NCBI GenBank assembly: GCA_029939545.1
Contig: JAOZSS010000135.1
Span: forward strand, 1-6,837
Source: Kiritimatiellia bacterium
Lineage (GTDB): Bacteria > Verrucomicrobiota > Kiritimatiellia > UBA8416 > JABMPJ01
Direction of reading: 5' to 3'
DNA: 6,837 nucleotides
Below the pieces are notes generated by a model that was given only the letters and a program-made list of their open reading frames with translations, had not been told where the DNA came from and ran no database searches. The position numbers and the translations under genes were made by a program. Shown in pieces: positions 1 to 6,707 of this stretch. Numbering within the stretch: position 1 is the first letter of the stretch; each line of letters opens with the position of its first letter.

Positions 1-157
1 CCAATTTGGAGTTAATGAGGCCGAAAATGAGGAGCAGGAGCACGAAGTCCAACCACGGGGCAATGCTCACCATGCCATGCCCGAGCCGGCTCTTCGGCGT
101 ATAGCGGGTGCGCAGCCCTTTGATGCTCCAGGTCTGTCTGTCCCGATCGCCTGTCAT
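1..157 (-). CDS. exbD: ExbD/TolR-family biopolymer transport protein, N-terminal part (cut by window edge)
   Basis: ExbD/TolR proteins have a short cytoplasmic tail, one membrane helix and a periplasmic domain, and pair with ExbB/TolQ to turn proton flow across the inner membrane into force on envelope partners. Only 52 codons are in the window. Residues 1-29 are a basic cytoplasmic tail (MTGDRDRQTW, then KGLRTRYTPKSR). They are followed by the family core VSIAPWLDFVLLLLIFGLIN at about 30-49. Asp37 falls where the proton-carrying Asp sits in ExbD/TolR (Asp25 in E. coli ExbD). The core departs from the usual 'P-(L/F)-I-D-V-...-L-(I)-F-F-M' pattern, with LDF for IDV and FGLI for FFMV. The ATG overlaps the exbB stop by four bases (ATGA), which implies translational coupling, and GGAG lies 7 nt upstream. 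The periplasmic domain is not visible, so ExbD and TolR cannot be told apart. Confidence 0.85.
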   Translation of the reverse strand, partial: MTGDRDRQTWSIKGLRTRYTPKSRLGHGMVSIAPWLDFVLLLLIFGLINSKL

Positions 158-783
158 GCCTCGGCTCCATCACCGTTACGCTGCTCCTGCAGAAACGACA
201 AAATCTCCGAACTCGCCATCTCCATATCCAGCACCAACCGATCGATATTCAGTACCAGCAGATTGAACGCCGCATAGCATGGGATAGCCACCATCAGCCC
301 GGCCCCCGTCGTCAACAACGCGCGCATGACCCCATCAAAGATATCGGCGCTCTGGACCAGCGGTGCCGAGGTATATAGGCCGAGCAGGCAACTCACCAAC
401 CCGAGCACGGTTCCCAGCAGTCCAAGCAGCGGGGCAATCTGGGCGACAGTGGCAATCACCACGAGTCGCCGCTCGAGTCGCGAGATTTCGGCCGAGCCGG
501 CATCTTGGACTGCCGTGCGCATCTCTTCACGGTCCGCCGATCTGTGCAGGATCGCAATCCGCACAATGTAGGCCACCGGCCCGGGCGTCTCTTCGCAGAT
601 GGCCAGCGCTTCATCGATGTTGCGGCGCCTCAGAATATTGAATATTCCTTTCAGAAAGTCCTCGAAACGAATCCGTGCCCGATGCAGGTGTAGCGACCGC
701 TCGATAAACACCACGAGCGCCACGACCCCACAGACCACGATGATCCAGAGCACCGGACCGCCCTGTGAGAACAACTCAAACAT
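154..783 (-). CDS. exbB: MotA/TolQ/ExbB-family proton channel protein
   Basis: Inner-membrane subunit that, by family knowledge, forms a ring around ExbD helices and builds the proton path of a TonB- or Tol-type motor. The 209 residues show the expected layout: a short periplasmic N-terminus, helix 1 at about 10-28 (VLWIIVVCGVVALVVFIERS), a cytoplasmic domain at about 29-105, helix 2 at about 107-137 with the hallmark APLLGLLGTVLGLV (118-130), helix 3 at about 150-180 with ALLTTGAGLMVAIP (155-168), and a short cytoplasmic tail. The channel threonines are present (Thr125; Thr158/159). Oddly, Arg154 stands just before ALLTT, where E. coli ExbB has Glu176. At about 209 residues it is shorter than E. 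coli ExbB (244). The ATG is preceded by a good ribosome site (AGGGGTGAG) and lies 13 nt after the TPR gene; it overlaps exbD by four bases. ExbB-like rather than specifically TolQ or MotA is a guess; the superfamily is sure. Confidence 0.93.
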   Translation of the reverse strand: MFELFSQGGPVLWIIVVCGVVALVVFIERSLHLHRARIRFEDFLKGIFNILRRRNIDEALAICEETPGPVAYIVRIAILHRSADREEMRTAVQDAGSAEISRLERRLVVIATVAQIAPLLGLLGTVLGLVSCLLGLYTSAPLVQSADIFDGVMRALLTTGAGLMVAIPCYAAFNLLVLNIDRLVLDMEMASSEILSFLQEQRNGDGAEA

Positions 784-796
784 TACTCACCCCTCT

Positions 797-3352
797 CTAA
801 TAGAATAACCACCAATGTTCGGAGCGAATCTTTTTGATACGTGCTTTGGCTTCGTCTGCAGCCGGCACGTCGGCCTTGGCTACACGCTCCACTATCCGCA
901 CGGCCCCACGCCAGTCCTCCCGCGATTCCATAATGTCCGCCGTACTGAAAGCGGCACGGGTGAACCAAACCTTCGCGGACTCGTTGTGCCAGACACCTTT
1001 CTCGCTATCCCGCAGATAGCGAACCATCACCTTGGCATAGTACTGCTCCAATGCCTCGTCAATGCGCTCCATCTTCTCAAGGCAGCGGCCGATCTTGTAG
1101 GCCGCCTGCAACACTTCGTCCGGCGCCGCCGTGGGGCTGTTCGCCACCACGCGATAGGACTCGATGCTTTCCTGATAGCGTTTCGAATCTTCGGCTCCGA
1201 GTGTGAACTGGCAATCGCCCTTGCGGCCCCAAGCGGCTCCCAGCAGGCCGCTGTCCGAGTATTTGTTGATGATTTCATCATAGATCAGGATCGCAGCCGA
1301 GTAGTTGGCCAGCTCGACGAACGCGTTCGCCTGCGCGAACCGGCCTTCAGCAATCTTGTCGCTTTCCGGGTAAAACTTGAACATCCGGGCCAGGATCTCG
1401 ATAGCCCGCACGTACTCGTTCTGCCGTGCCGCGGCCCGTCCCGCCCAGAGCAGGCTGTCGTCCGCCAGTTGGTGCGCTCCGAACTTTGACTGAAAGTCCA
1501 CGAAGTGGGCTTCGGACTCCTTGTAATCGCCACGATTAAAATTGGACTTCCCCAGCCAATACAGAACATCAGGCAAGAGGTCCGACCCGGGATGGGCCTT
1601 CGCAAACCCGTGGCACACCGCAATAGCCTCTTCGTCGCGCCCCATCCAGTACAGGCACATCGCTCGCTTGAATGCCGCCCGCTCTCCGACCGGACTGTCG
1701 CCAAACTGCTTCCCGATACGCTCGAAATCCGCCAACGCCTGACTGAACCTGAAAAGCCGGAAATGCGCAGAGCCGCGTCCGTACAGTGCCTCCGCAAAGA
1801 ACAACCCATTCGAGTAGGTGCTCATCTGACGATCGTAGATAAGGATAGCCTCTTCCCACGACTCCGCATCCGCCTGCATATCCGCCATGCGATGCATCGC
1901 TTCTTCTGCCACCGTCCAATCCGGATAGCGATCGATCACCGCCTGGAATCCTACCTGTGCTTCTGCGACGTTCCCGCCACGTGCAAGGCTCTCCGCCCGC
2001 TGGAACAGTGCCCCCGGGGTCAGCTTGGACTCCGGGAACCTCTCGACCACCCGGGCATACGACTCGGCCGCAAGACCGTACTGGCTGTTGCCCAGGTAGG
2101 CATCGCCCTCCCTGAAAAGGCTCTGCGCCTGTTGCAGGTCGTTGGTATAGAGCTGGAACGCCTTCCCGAAGGCCGTTGCCGCTTCCGCCAATCGCCCCTC
2201 GGCAAACAGGGCCGACCCTCTGCCGAATGACGCGTCTGCCTGCCCTGCCGGATCGGTGTACATCTCCAGGTAGTACTGAAACTCGTCTGCGGCTTCCGCA
2301 TGCCGCCCGGCCTTGAGCAGCGCATTGGCAACCGTGAGCTGTGCCCGACGTGACGTCTCACTGCCTGGATCCGCCGAGATGAAGGCCTTCAACAACGGGA
2401 CGGCTTCATCATAGCGGCCCTGCGACAGCAGAATGCGCCCCAGGTCGTAGCGGGCACCAACATCAGCCGTTGCATCGGCGGCCATTTCTATGCCCGTGCG
2501 CAGGGCAACCACCGCCTCCGACAGGCGTCCACGATTCTCCTCCACCTCTGCCACGGCGCGGTAAGCCCGTGAGCGTAGCTCGAATGGGGCACCCTCGTCC
2601 CCTGCCACAGACAGGAAGACCTCCACGGCCTTCTCCCCGCTGCCCTCACCCTCCAGCGCACGCCCAAGCCAGAAACGCCCATCGCGGGCCAGAGACTGCC
2701 CTACCCGCTTGGCATCCATCCGGCCGAGTACCTTACGCGCAGCGGCACACTTTCCGGCCCGTACGAGCGCCTGCCCCCAGTCCAAAAGGTTCTGGCCATA
2801 CTCGGGAGACTCGCGATGCTCCTTGTCAAATTCGGCAAACGCCGCAATCGCCTCGTCGCCGCGATCCAGCGTCAGCAGGCACCACCCTTTCAGGCGATGG
2901 ATCCGTCCGCCATAGTCTTTGTCGGGCCACTCGGATTCGAGGTCGGCAATTTCTTCCAGTGCCTCGTCGATGCGTCCCAGGTCATGCAACGCCATGCCCC
3001 GCCAGAACCGCACCGCGTCCTGCTTCTTCCATTTCTTAATCCAGCGGTCACGTAGCCGCAGAAACTCAAGAATTTCATCGTGCTTCTTTGCCGAGTGCAA
3101 CGCGCGCACCAACAGGATGCCGGCTTCCTCGTTCTCCGATGGCCGTTCTTTACGCTTTTCGGCTGCCGCCAGGTAGCGCCGCAATTGTTTCTCGGCCACA
3201 CCCGGCAGGCCATCCTCAAGTGCCGCACGCCCCGCCGTCAGCCACCCCGCCAGTTTGTCATCACTAACCTTGGCGAACGCTGTCCCCTCGAAGAGCATGA
3301 GCCCCCCTACGAGAGCAACCACTACCAGACTATGCCTAAAACAAAAATTCAC
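797..3352 (-). CDS. Large exported TPR-repeat protein linked to an ExbB-ExbD motor
   Basis: Probable periplasmic or outer-membrane-associated scaffold; its function is not known. With the GTG at 3352 as start the protein has 851 residues. Residues 1-27 make a clear signal peptide: VNFCFRHS, a hydrophobic core VVVALVGGLML, and an AFA cleavage site before Lys28. There is no lipobox Cys at the cleavage site. The rest is nearly all helical TPR/Sel1-like repeats of about 34-38 residues, some 18-20 of them, roughly from residue 115 to 780. Typical units are YDLGRILLSQGRYDEAVPLL (about 302-321) and YWLGKSNFNRGDYKESEAHF (about 598-617), with the G-Y-A-P spacing of TPRs. The repeats resemble BamD/CpoB-type 'RYP/FP' units. 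The C-terminus is aromatic (HWWLFY). The frame stays open upstream to an ATG at 3430, but that start would overlap uvrA by 55 nt and put 26 residues before the signal peptide; the GTG at 3358 is another option. It lies 23 nt after uvrA and 13 nt before exbB. No catalytic domain is visible. Confidence 0.85.
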   Translation of the reverse strand: MNFCFRHSLVVVALVGGLMLFEGTAFAKVSDDKLAGWLTAGRAALEDGLPGVAEKQLRRYLAAAEKRKERPSENEEAGILLVRALHSAKKHDEILEFLRLRDRWIKKWKKQDAVRFWRGMALHDLGRIDEALEEIADLESEWPDKDYGGRIHRLKGWCLLTLDRGDEAIAAFAEFDKEHRESPEYGQNLLDWGQALVRAGKCAAARKVLGRMDAKRVGQSLARDGRFWLGRALEGEGSGEKAVEVFLSVAGDEGAPFELRSRAYRAVAEVEENRGRLSEAVVALRTGIEMAADATADVGARYDLGRILLSQGRYDEAVPLLKAFISADPGSETSRRAQLTVANALLKAGRHAEAADEFQYYLEMYTDPAGQADASFGRGSALFAEGRLAEAATAFGKAFQLYTNDLQQAQSLFREGDAYLGNSQYGLAAESYARVVERFPESKLTPGALFQRAESLARGGNVAEAQVGFQAVIDRYPDWTVAEEAMHRMADMQADAESWEEAILIYDRQMSTYSNGLFFAEALYGRGSAHFRLFRFSQALADFERIGKQFGDSPVGERAAFKRAMCLYWMGRDEEAIAVCHGFAKAHPGSDLLPDVLYWLGKSNFNRGDYKESEAHFVDFQSKFGAHQLADDSLLWAGRAAARQNEYVRAIEILARMFKFYPESDKIAEGRFAQANAFVELANYSAAILIYDEIINKYSDSGLLGAAWGRKGDCQFTLGAEDSKRYQESIESYRVVANSPTAAPDEVLQAAYKIGRCLEKMERIDEALEQYYAKVMVRYLRDSEKGVWHNESAKVWFTRAAFSTADIMESREDWRGAVRIVERVAKADVPAADEAKARIKKIRSEHWWLFY

Positions 3353-3383
3353 TGCCACCGCCCACTGCTCACTGATCACTTCC
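3350..3383 (-). repeat. Degenerate heptamer repeat (NNNRGTG) across the uvrA-TPR gene junction
   Basis: On the minus strand four consecutive 7-nt units all end in AGTG or GGTG: GGAAGTG (3377-3383), ATCAGTG (3370-3376), AGCAGTG (3363-3369) and GGCGGTG (3356-3362). A final six-base GCAGTG (3350-3355) follows. The uvrA stop codon TGA (3376-3378) lies inside the array, and the GTG proposed as the TPR start (3350-3352) is its last three bases. The units are visible; any function in translation or as a mobile short repeat is inference. Confidence 0.5.
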
Positions 3384-6219
3384 CCGACAGCACCTGCCTC
3401 AAAAACCGCCCCGTATGCGACGACTCGCACGCAGCGACTTCCTCTGGTGTTCCAGACACAACCACCTCGCCGCCGCCCTCGCCGCCCTCGGGTCCCAGAT
3501 CAATGATATAGTCTGCTGTCTTGATTACGTCGAGGTTATGTTCAATCACAACGACCGTATTCCCTGCCTCGCGCAACCGCTGCAGCACCTGCAGCAGCTT
3601 GTGCGTGTCCGCGAAATGCAGTCCGGTTGTGGGCTCATCCAGCAGGTAGAGGGTCTGGCCGGTCGACTTCTTGCTCAGCTCGGACGAGAGCTTTATGCGC
3701 TGCGCCTCGCCGCCGGATAGCGTTGTGGCCGGCTGGCCCACGTGGAGGTAGCCGAGACCCACCTCGGAGAGCGTGCGCAGTTTGCGGGCAATGCCCGGTA
3801 CCGCCGAGAAGAACTCGAGAGCGTCATCCACCGTGAGCTCGAGCACCTGCGAGATATTGAGATCCTTGTAGAGCACCTCAAGCGTTTCCGTGTTGTAGCG
3901 CGCTCCGCGGCACTGCTCGCAGGTGACATAAACGTCTGGCAGGAAATGCATCTCGAGCCGCAGAAGGCCATCCCCCTTGCAGGTCTCACAGCGGCCGCCC
4001 TTAACGTTGAAACTGAAACGCCCGGGCCCATACCCCCGCACCTTGGCGGTCGATGTGGCGGCAAACAGGGAGCGAATCGCGGTGAACGCCCCCGTATAGG
4101 TAGCGGGGTTGCTGCGCGGCGTACGCCCAATCGGCGACTGGTCGATCACAATCACCTTGTCCAGCTTGTCGAGCCCGGTTAGCCGCTTGTGTTTGCCCGG
4201 ACGCTCGCGCGAGCCATGGAAATGACGGAACAGGGCGCGCCGCAATATATCATCCACCAGCGTGCTCTTCCCGCTGCCGGAAACGCCGGTGATACACACG
4301 AGCAGCCCCAGCGGAATCTTAACACTGATGTTCTTAAGGTTGTTCTGGGACGCGCCAACGATACCCAGCGACGCCCGCGTCACTTTATGCCGCTTGGAGG
4401 GCACGTGGATCGACGCCTCGCCATTCATGTAGCGGGCCGTCAGCGACGCTTTGCATGCAAGCAGTTTGTCCGATTTACCGGCATAGATCACCTCGCCACC
4501 ATGGCGTCCCGCTCCGGGCCCCAGGTCGATCACGTAGTCGGCCGCCCGGATCGTCGCCTCGTCGTGCTCAACCACCACCACCGTGTTGCCGGCGTCGCGC
4601 AGCGACTGCAACATTTGGATCAGGCGCTCGTTGTCTCGCTGGTGCAGGCCAATCGTCGGTTCGTCCAGCACGTAGAGTACCCCCACGAGGCCAGATCCGA
4701 TCTGCGTAGCCAGCCGAATGCGCTGCATCTCTCCGCCCGAGAGTGTACCGCTCTCCCGGTCGAGTGTCAGGTAGTTGAGTCCCACTTTCACCATGAAGCG
4801 CAGGCGAGCGACAATCTCCTTGAGCACCTCACCGGCAATCGACCGTTCCTGCTTCGAAAGCTTCAAGCCTTCGAAAAACGCCAGGCAGTCGCCCAGGGAC
4901 ATTTCGCAGACATCGACAATCGATCGATCGGCCACGGTGCAGGCGCGGATCTCCGGCTTGAGGCGCGCGCCTTTACAGGTGGGGCACTCCTGACGAGTCA
5001 TGACCTGCCGCAGCGTCTGCCGCGCCAGGTCACTCTCCGTGGTCTCGTAACGCCGACCCAGGTTGGGAATCACCCCTTCAAATGGTTTGCGGTGCTTGCG
5101 ATAGGCCCCGCCGCGCCAGTAGCCCAGCTCAATCTCCTCGTCGCCCGATCCCATCATCAGGACCTCCCGCTGGGCGGCGGTTAACTTCTCATACGGCTTA
5201 TCGAGATCGATCTCGTAATGCTTGGCCACGCCGCGCAGCAGGCGCTTGTAATGCAGGATCAGCCGACGCCCGCCACGCCGCCACGCCTTGATCGCGCCGG
5301 TATTAATCGAGATCGTCTTGTCGGGCACCACGAGGTCTTCGTCAAAGATAAGCTGCGTGCCAAGCCCCGAGCAGGTGGGACAGGCCCCGTACGGACTATT
5401 GAATGAGAAGCTGCGCGCCGTCAGCTCGTCAAAACTGATTCCGCAATCCGCACAGGCGTGCTTCTCGGAGAAGAGCGTCTCCTCCCATTCGGTGCCATCA
5501 GGACTGTGCAGCACCTTAATAATGCCGTGCCCGTTGCTGAGGGCTGTCTCGACCGAATCGGTCAGGCGTGATCGGATGCGGTTCGTGATAATCAGGCGGT
5601 CAATCACCACGTCGATGTCATGCTTGCGCTTGGCATCCAGGCGTGGCACCTCGTCCACCTCGTGGATGTCGCCATCGATCCGCACCCGCACGAACCCCTG
5701 CTTGGCCACGACCTCGAAGACGCCCTCGTGACGCCCTTTGCGTCCGCGGATCAGCGGAGCCAACAGCGAGATTCGGGTGCGATCAGGGTAGGTCATCAAG
5801 GCATCAACGATCTGCTCCGCGCTCTGGCGGGAAACAAGCTTGCCGCAGCTCGGACAATGGGCAATGCCAATCCCGGCATAGAACAGTCGCAGATAGTCGT
5901 GAATCTCCGTGGTGGTCGCCACGATGGAGCGTGGATTCGAGCCTGCGGTGCGCTGTTCGATCGAGATAGCCGGCGAGAGCCCTTCGATCGTATCGACCTC
6001 AGGCTTCTGCATCTGTTTCAGAAACTGGCGTGCATAGGCCGATAGGCTCTCCACGTAGCGGCGCTGGCCCTCCGCATAGAGCGTATCGAAAGCCAGCGAG
6101 GATTTACCCGAACCACTCAGCCCGGTGATCACCGTGAGCTCGTCACGCGGAATACGGACCGTTATATTCATCAGGTTGTGCTCACGCGCACCCGCAATAA
6201 GAATATCGCCCTTTTTCAC
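3376..6219 (-). CDS. uvrA: UvrABC excinuclease subunit A (UvrA), DNA-damage recognition ATPase
   Basis: UvrA dimers bind distorted DNA, load UvrB at the lesion and leave, starting nucleotide excision repair in the cytoplasm. From the GTG at 6219 the protein has 947 residues, close to the family norm of about 940. Residues 1-16 (MKKGDILIAGAREHNL) match the standard UvrA N-terminus. Seen in order: first Walker A GLSGSGKS (33-40); a CPSC pair (122/125); zinc finger CADC...CPTC (256/259, 280/283); first ABC signature LSGGEMQ (493-499); Walker B VLYVLDEP (514-521); second Walker A GVSGSGKS (645-652); zinc finger CETC...CEQC (744/747, 767/770); second signature LSGGEAQ (834-840); Walker B LYLLDEP (857-863). 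Both ATPase sites and both zinc modules are intact. The first signature has Met where most UvrA have Ala. I chose this GTG because AAGGGG lies 7 nt upstream. The adjoining GTG at 6222, the ATG at 6270 and the ATG at 6324 are in frame, but the two ATGs add unconserved residues without a visible ribosome site. Confidence 0.97.
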   Translation of the reverse strand: MKKGDILIAGAREHNLMNITVRIPRDELTVITGLSGSGKSSLAFDTLYAEGQRRYVESLSAYARQFLKQMQKPEVDTIEGLSPAISIEQRTAGSNPRSIVATTTEIHDYLRLFYAGIGIAHCPSCGKLVSRQSAEQIVDALMTYPDRTRISLLAPLIRGRKGRHEGVFEVVAKQGFVRVRIDGDIHEVDEVPRLDAKRKHDIDVVIDRLIITNRIRSRLTDSVETALSNGHGIIKVLHSPDGTEWEETLFSEKHACADCGISFDELTARSFSFNSPYGACPTCSGLGTQLIFDEDLVVPDKTISINTGAIKAWRRGGRRLILHYKRLLRGVAKHYEIDLDKPYEKLTAAQREVLMMGSGDEEIELGYWRGGAYRKHRKPFEGVIPNLGRRYETTESDLARQTLRQVMTRQECPTCKGARLKPEIRACTVADRSIVDVCEMSLGDCLAFFEGLKLSKQERSIAGEVLKEIVARLRFMVKVGLNYLTLDRESGTLSGGEMQRIRLATQIGSGLVGVLYVLDEPTIGLHQRDNERLIQMLQSLRDAGNTVVVVEHDEATIRAADYVIDLGPGAGRHGGEVIYAGKSDKLLACKASLTARYMNGEASIHVPSKRHKVTRASLGIVGASQNNLKNISVKIPLGLLVCITGVSGSGKSTLVDDILRRALFRHFHGSRERPGKHKRLTGLDKLDKVIVIDQSPIGRTPRSNPATYTGAFTAIRSLFAATSTAKVRGYGPGRFSFNVKGGRCETCKGDGLLRLEMHFLPDVYVTCEQCRGARYNTETLEVLYKDLNISQVLELTVDDALEFFSAVPGIARKLRTLSEVGLGYLHVGQPATTLSGGEAQRIKLSSELSKKSTGQTLYLLDEPTTGLHFADTHKLLQVLQRLREAGNTVVVIEHNLDVIKTADYIIDLGPEGGEGGGEVVVSGTPEEVAACESSHTGRFLRQVLSGK

Positions 6220-6226
6220 CACCGTG

Positions 6227-6232
6227 CCCCTT
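6227..6232 (-). promoter_or_regulatory. Ribosome binding site deciding the uvrA start
   Basis: AAGGGG on the minus strand lies 7 nt before the GTG at 6219 and 4 nt before the adjoining GTG at 6222. It is the only purine-rich Shine-Dalgarno-like site among the candidate uvrA starts, and it places the start exactly where conserved UvrA homology begins. Confidence 0.55.
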
Positions 6233-6276
6233 CGTACATTCCCTTCGGCCAACGAGCCGCCCCCACTCATCGGGAC

Positions 6277-6305
6277 ATTGTGTGATACCCACGGTTGCGG
6301 TTCAA
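6277..6305 (-). promoter_or_regulatory. Candidate sigma-70-type promoter for uvrA and the genes after it
   Basis: TTGAAC (6300-6305), a 17-nt spacer and CACAAT (6277-6282) match the -35/-10 consensus at 4 of 6 positions each. A transcript starting near 6270 would have a leader of about 50 nt before the GTG at 6219. The -35 box is the second copy of a TTGAACC tandem repeat, so the match may be chance. No LexA-type palindrome was recognised nearby, so there is no visible sign of SOS control. Confidence 0.25.
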
Positions 6306-6312
6306 GGTTCAA
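6299..6312 (-). repeat. Tandem TTGAACC x2
   Basis: Two perfect adjacent copies of the heptamer TTGAACC on the minus strand (6306-6312 and 6299-6305) upstream of uvrA. The second copy overlaps the candidate -35 box. Confidence 0.6.
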
Positions 6313-6339
6313 CGCCCCGCCCAAGTCAACTAATGGATA

Positions 6340-6357
6340 GCTGAGCCAGACCTCAGC
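6340..6357. other. Short perfect inverted repeat
   Basis: GCTGAG, a 6-nt loop, then CTCAGC: a perfect 6-bp stem between the small ORF and uvrA. There is no T-tract on either side, so it is at best a weak terminator for the genes to the right. It could equally be a protein-binding palindrome or chance. Confidence 0.25.
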
Positions 6358-6362
6358 ACACC

Positions 6363-6380
6363 TCCAGCTTCTCCAGCTTC
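6363..6380 (-). repeat. Tandem GAAGCTGGA x2
   Basis: Two perfect adjacent copies of the nonamer GAAGCTGGA on the minus strand (TCCAGCTTC on the plus strand, 6363-6371 and 6372-6380), in the noncoding stretch upstream of uvrA. A partial match (GGAGG, AATGGAGG) flanks them on both sides. Confidence 0.6.
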
Positions 6381-6530
6381 CTCCATTCCCTTTCGCGGAG
6401 GTTGAGACGAGGCAGTACGATTCACTAGTCGGGTGCAGTGGGCAGATCAGTGGCGGGGCTACATGAGGATAACAGCGAGACGTGCCTCTTCTTCGAGACC
6501 GGATCAGCTCTCATGGTTCCAGGTTTGTGA

Positions 6531-6707
6531 TCAATGGGCCGCAGCAGGAGTATGCGACACTGCGGGTCGCTTCTTCTCGATATTCCGCCACCACACGGCG
6601 ACAGAGCTATCTGACGTATGCAAATCCCTCTTGATCTTCCTGATGACCTCCGCATCGCTCATTCCTGTCCATTGGGACAGCAGCGTCTCTTGGATATCGT
6701 CCTTCAT
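6531..6707 (-). CDS. Small hypothetical protein with FDCV..MK-type N-terminal motif; 5' end uncertain or frameshifted
   Basis: From the ATG at 6707 the ORF encodes 58 residues. It starts MKDDIQETLLSQW, continues TGMSDAEVIRKIKRDLHT to about residue 31, and then has VAVWWRNIEKKRP (36-48). The charge pattern and the alternation of helical and turn residues look like a real protein. Upstream in the same frame the codons read KTFDCVR before this ATG (6708-6728). From memory, many bacteria have short hypothetical proteins beginning M-(K)-K-T-F-D-C-V-x-M-K and followed by G-(M/L)-S-x-E-E, sometimes next to toxin-antitoxin genes; that match is recalled, not searched. No ATG, GTG or TTG lies in frame before FDCV. 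An ATG at 6733 would give MEKTFDCV only if one A were added to the AAA at 6727-6729. So the gene may be frameshifted (real or an assembly error), may start at CTG 6740, or may start at 6707. No strong ribosome site is seen for any of them. It could be an antitoxin-like partner of the gene to its right. Confidence 0.5.
   Translation of the reverse strand: MKDDIQETLLSQWTGMSDAEVIRKIKRDLHTSDSSVAVWWRNIEKKRPAVSHTPAAAH

Larger units (their letters stand above)
6220..6530. other. Noncoding stretch upstream of uvrA
   Basis: About 310 bases with no convincing gene on either strand. It holds the uvrA ribosome site and candidate promoter, the TTGAACC and GAAGCTGGA tandem repeats and the GCTGAG inverted repeat. 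At 6435-6456 (plus strand) it also has a CAGTG-rich element, GCAGTGGGC then ATCAGTGGCGG, whose words recur in the uvrA-TPR junction repeat. No tRNA-like fold or clear rho-independent terminator was seen. Confidence 0.6.

Noticed and set aside
815..2230. Plus-strand open frames of 224 and 241 codons (815-1489, 1505-2230)
   Set aside because: They are antisense to the TPR gene, rich in Arg/Pro/His as shadow frames usually are, and have no recognisable domain.
3353..3430. Longer TPR-protein start at the ATG at 3430
   Set aside because: It would overlap the uvrA 3' end by 55 nt and bury the signal peptide behind 26 residues. The GTG at 3352 starts the signal peptide exactly.
4189..5184. Plus-strand open frame of 331 codons
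   Set aside because: It lies wholly antisense to uvrA, whose conserved motifs cover the same stretch. Long antisense frames are expected in GC-rich coding DNA, and the translation shows no family features.
6220..6324. Longer uvrA N-terminus from the ATG at 6324 or 6270
   Set aside because: The extra residues do not resemble UvrA, neither ATG has a Shine-Dalgarno site, and a candidate promoter lies within this stretch. The GTG at 6219 has AAGGGG at a good distance and gives the standard N-terminus.
6340..6357. Hairpin GCTGAG/CTCAGC as a rho-independent terminator
   Set aside because: The stem is only 6 bp and no run of T follows on either strand, so it is listed only as an inverted repeat.
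6220..6530. Possible tRNA or riboswitch upstream of uvrA
   Set aside because: No cloverleaf-compatible stems, T-loop (GTTCAAATC-like) in context or known riboswitch core was found; the TTCAAGGTTCAA word is a tandem repeat.
6425..6655. Minus-strand open frame of 76 codons
   Set aside because: It overlaps the FDCV-motif ORF in another frame. The translation is Arg/Ser/Cys rich without pattern and there is no ribosome site.
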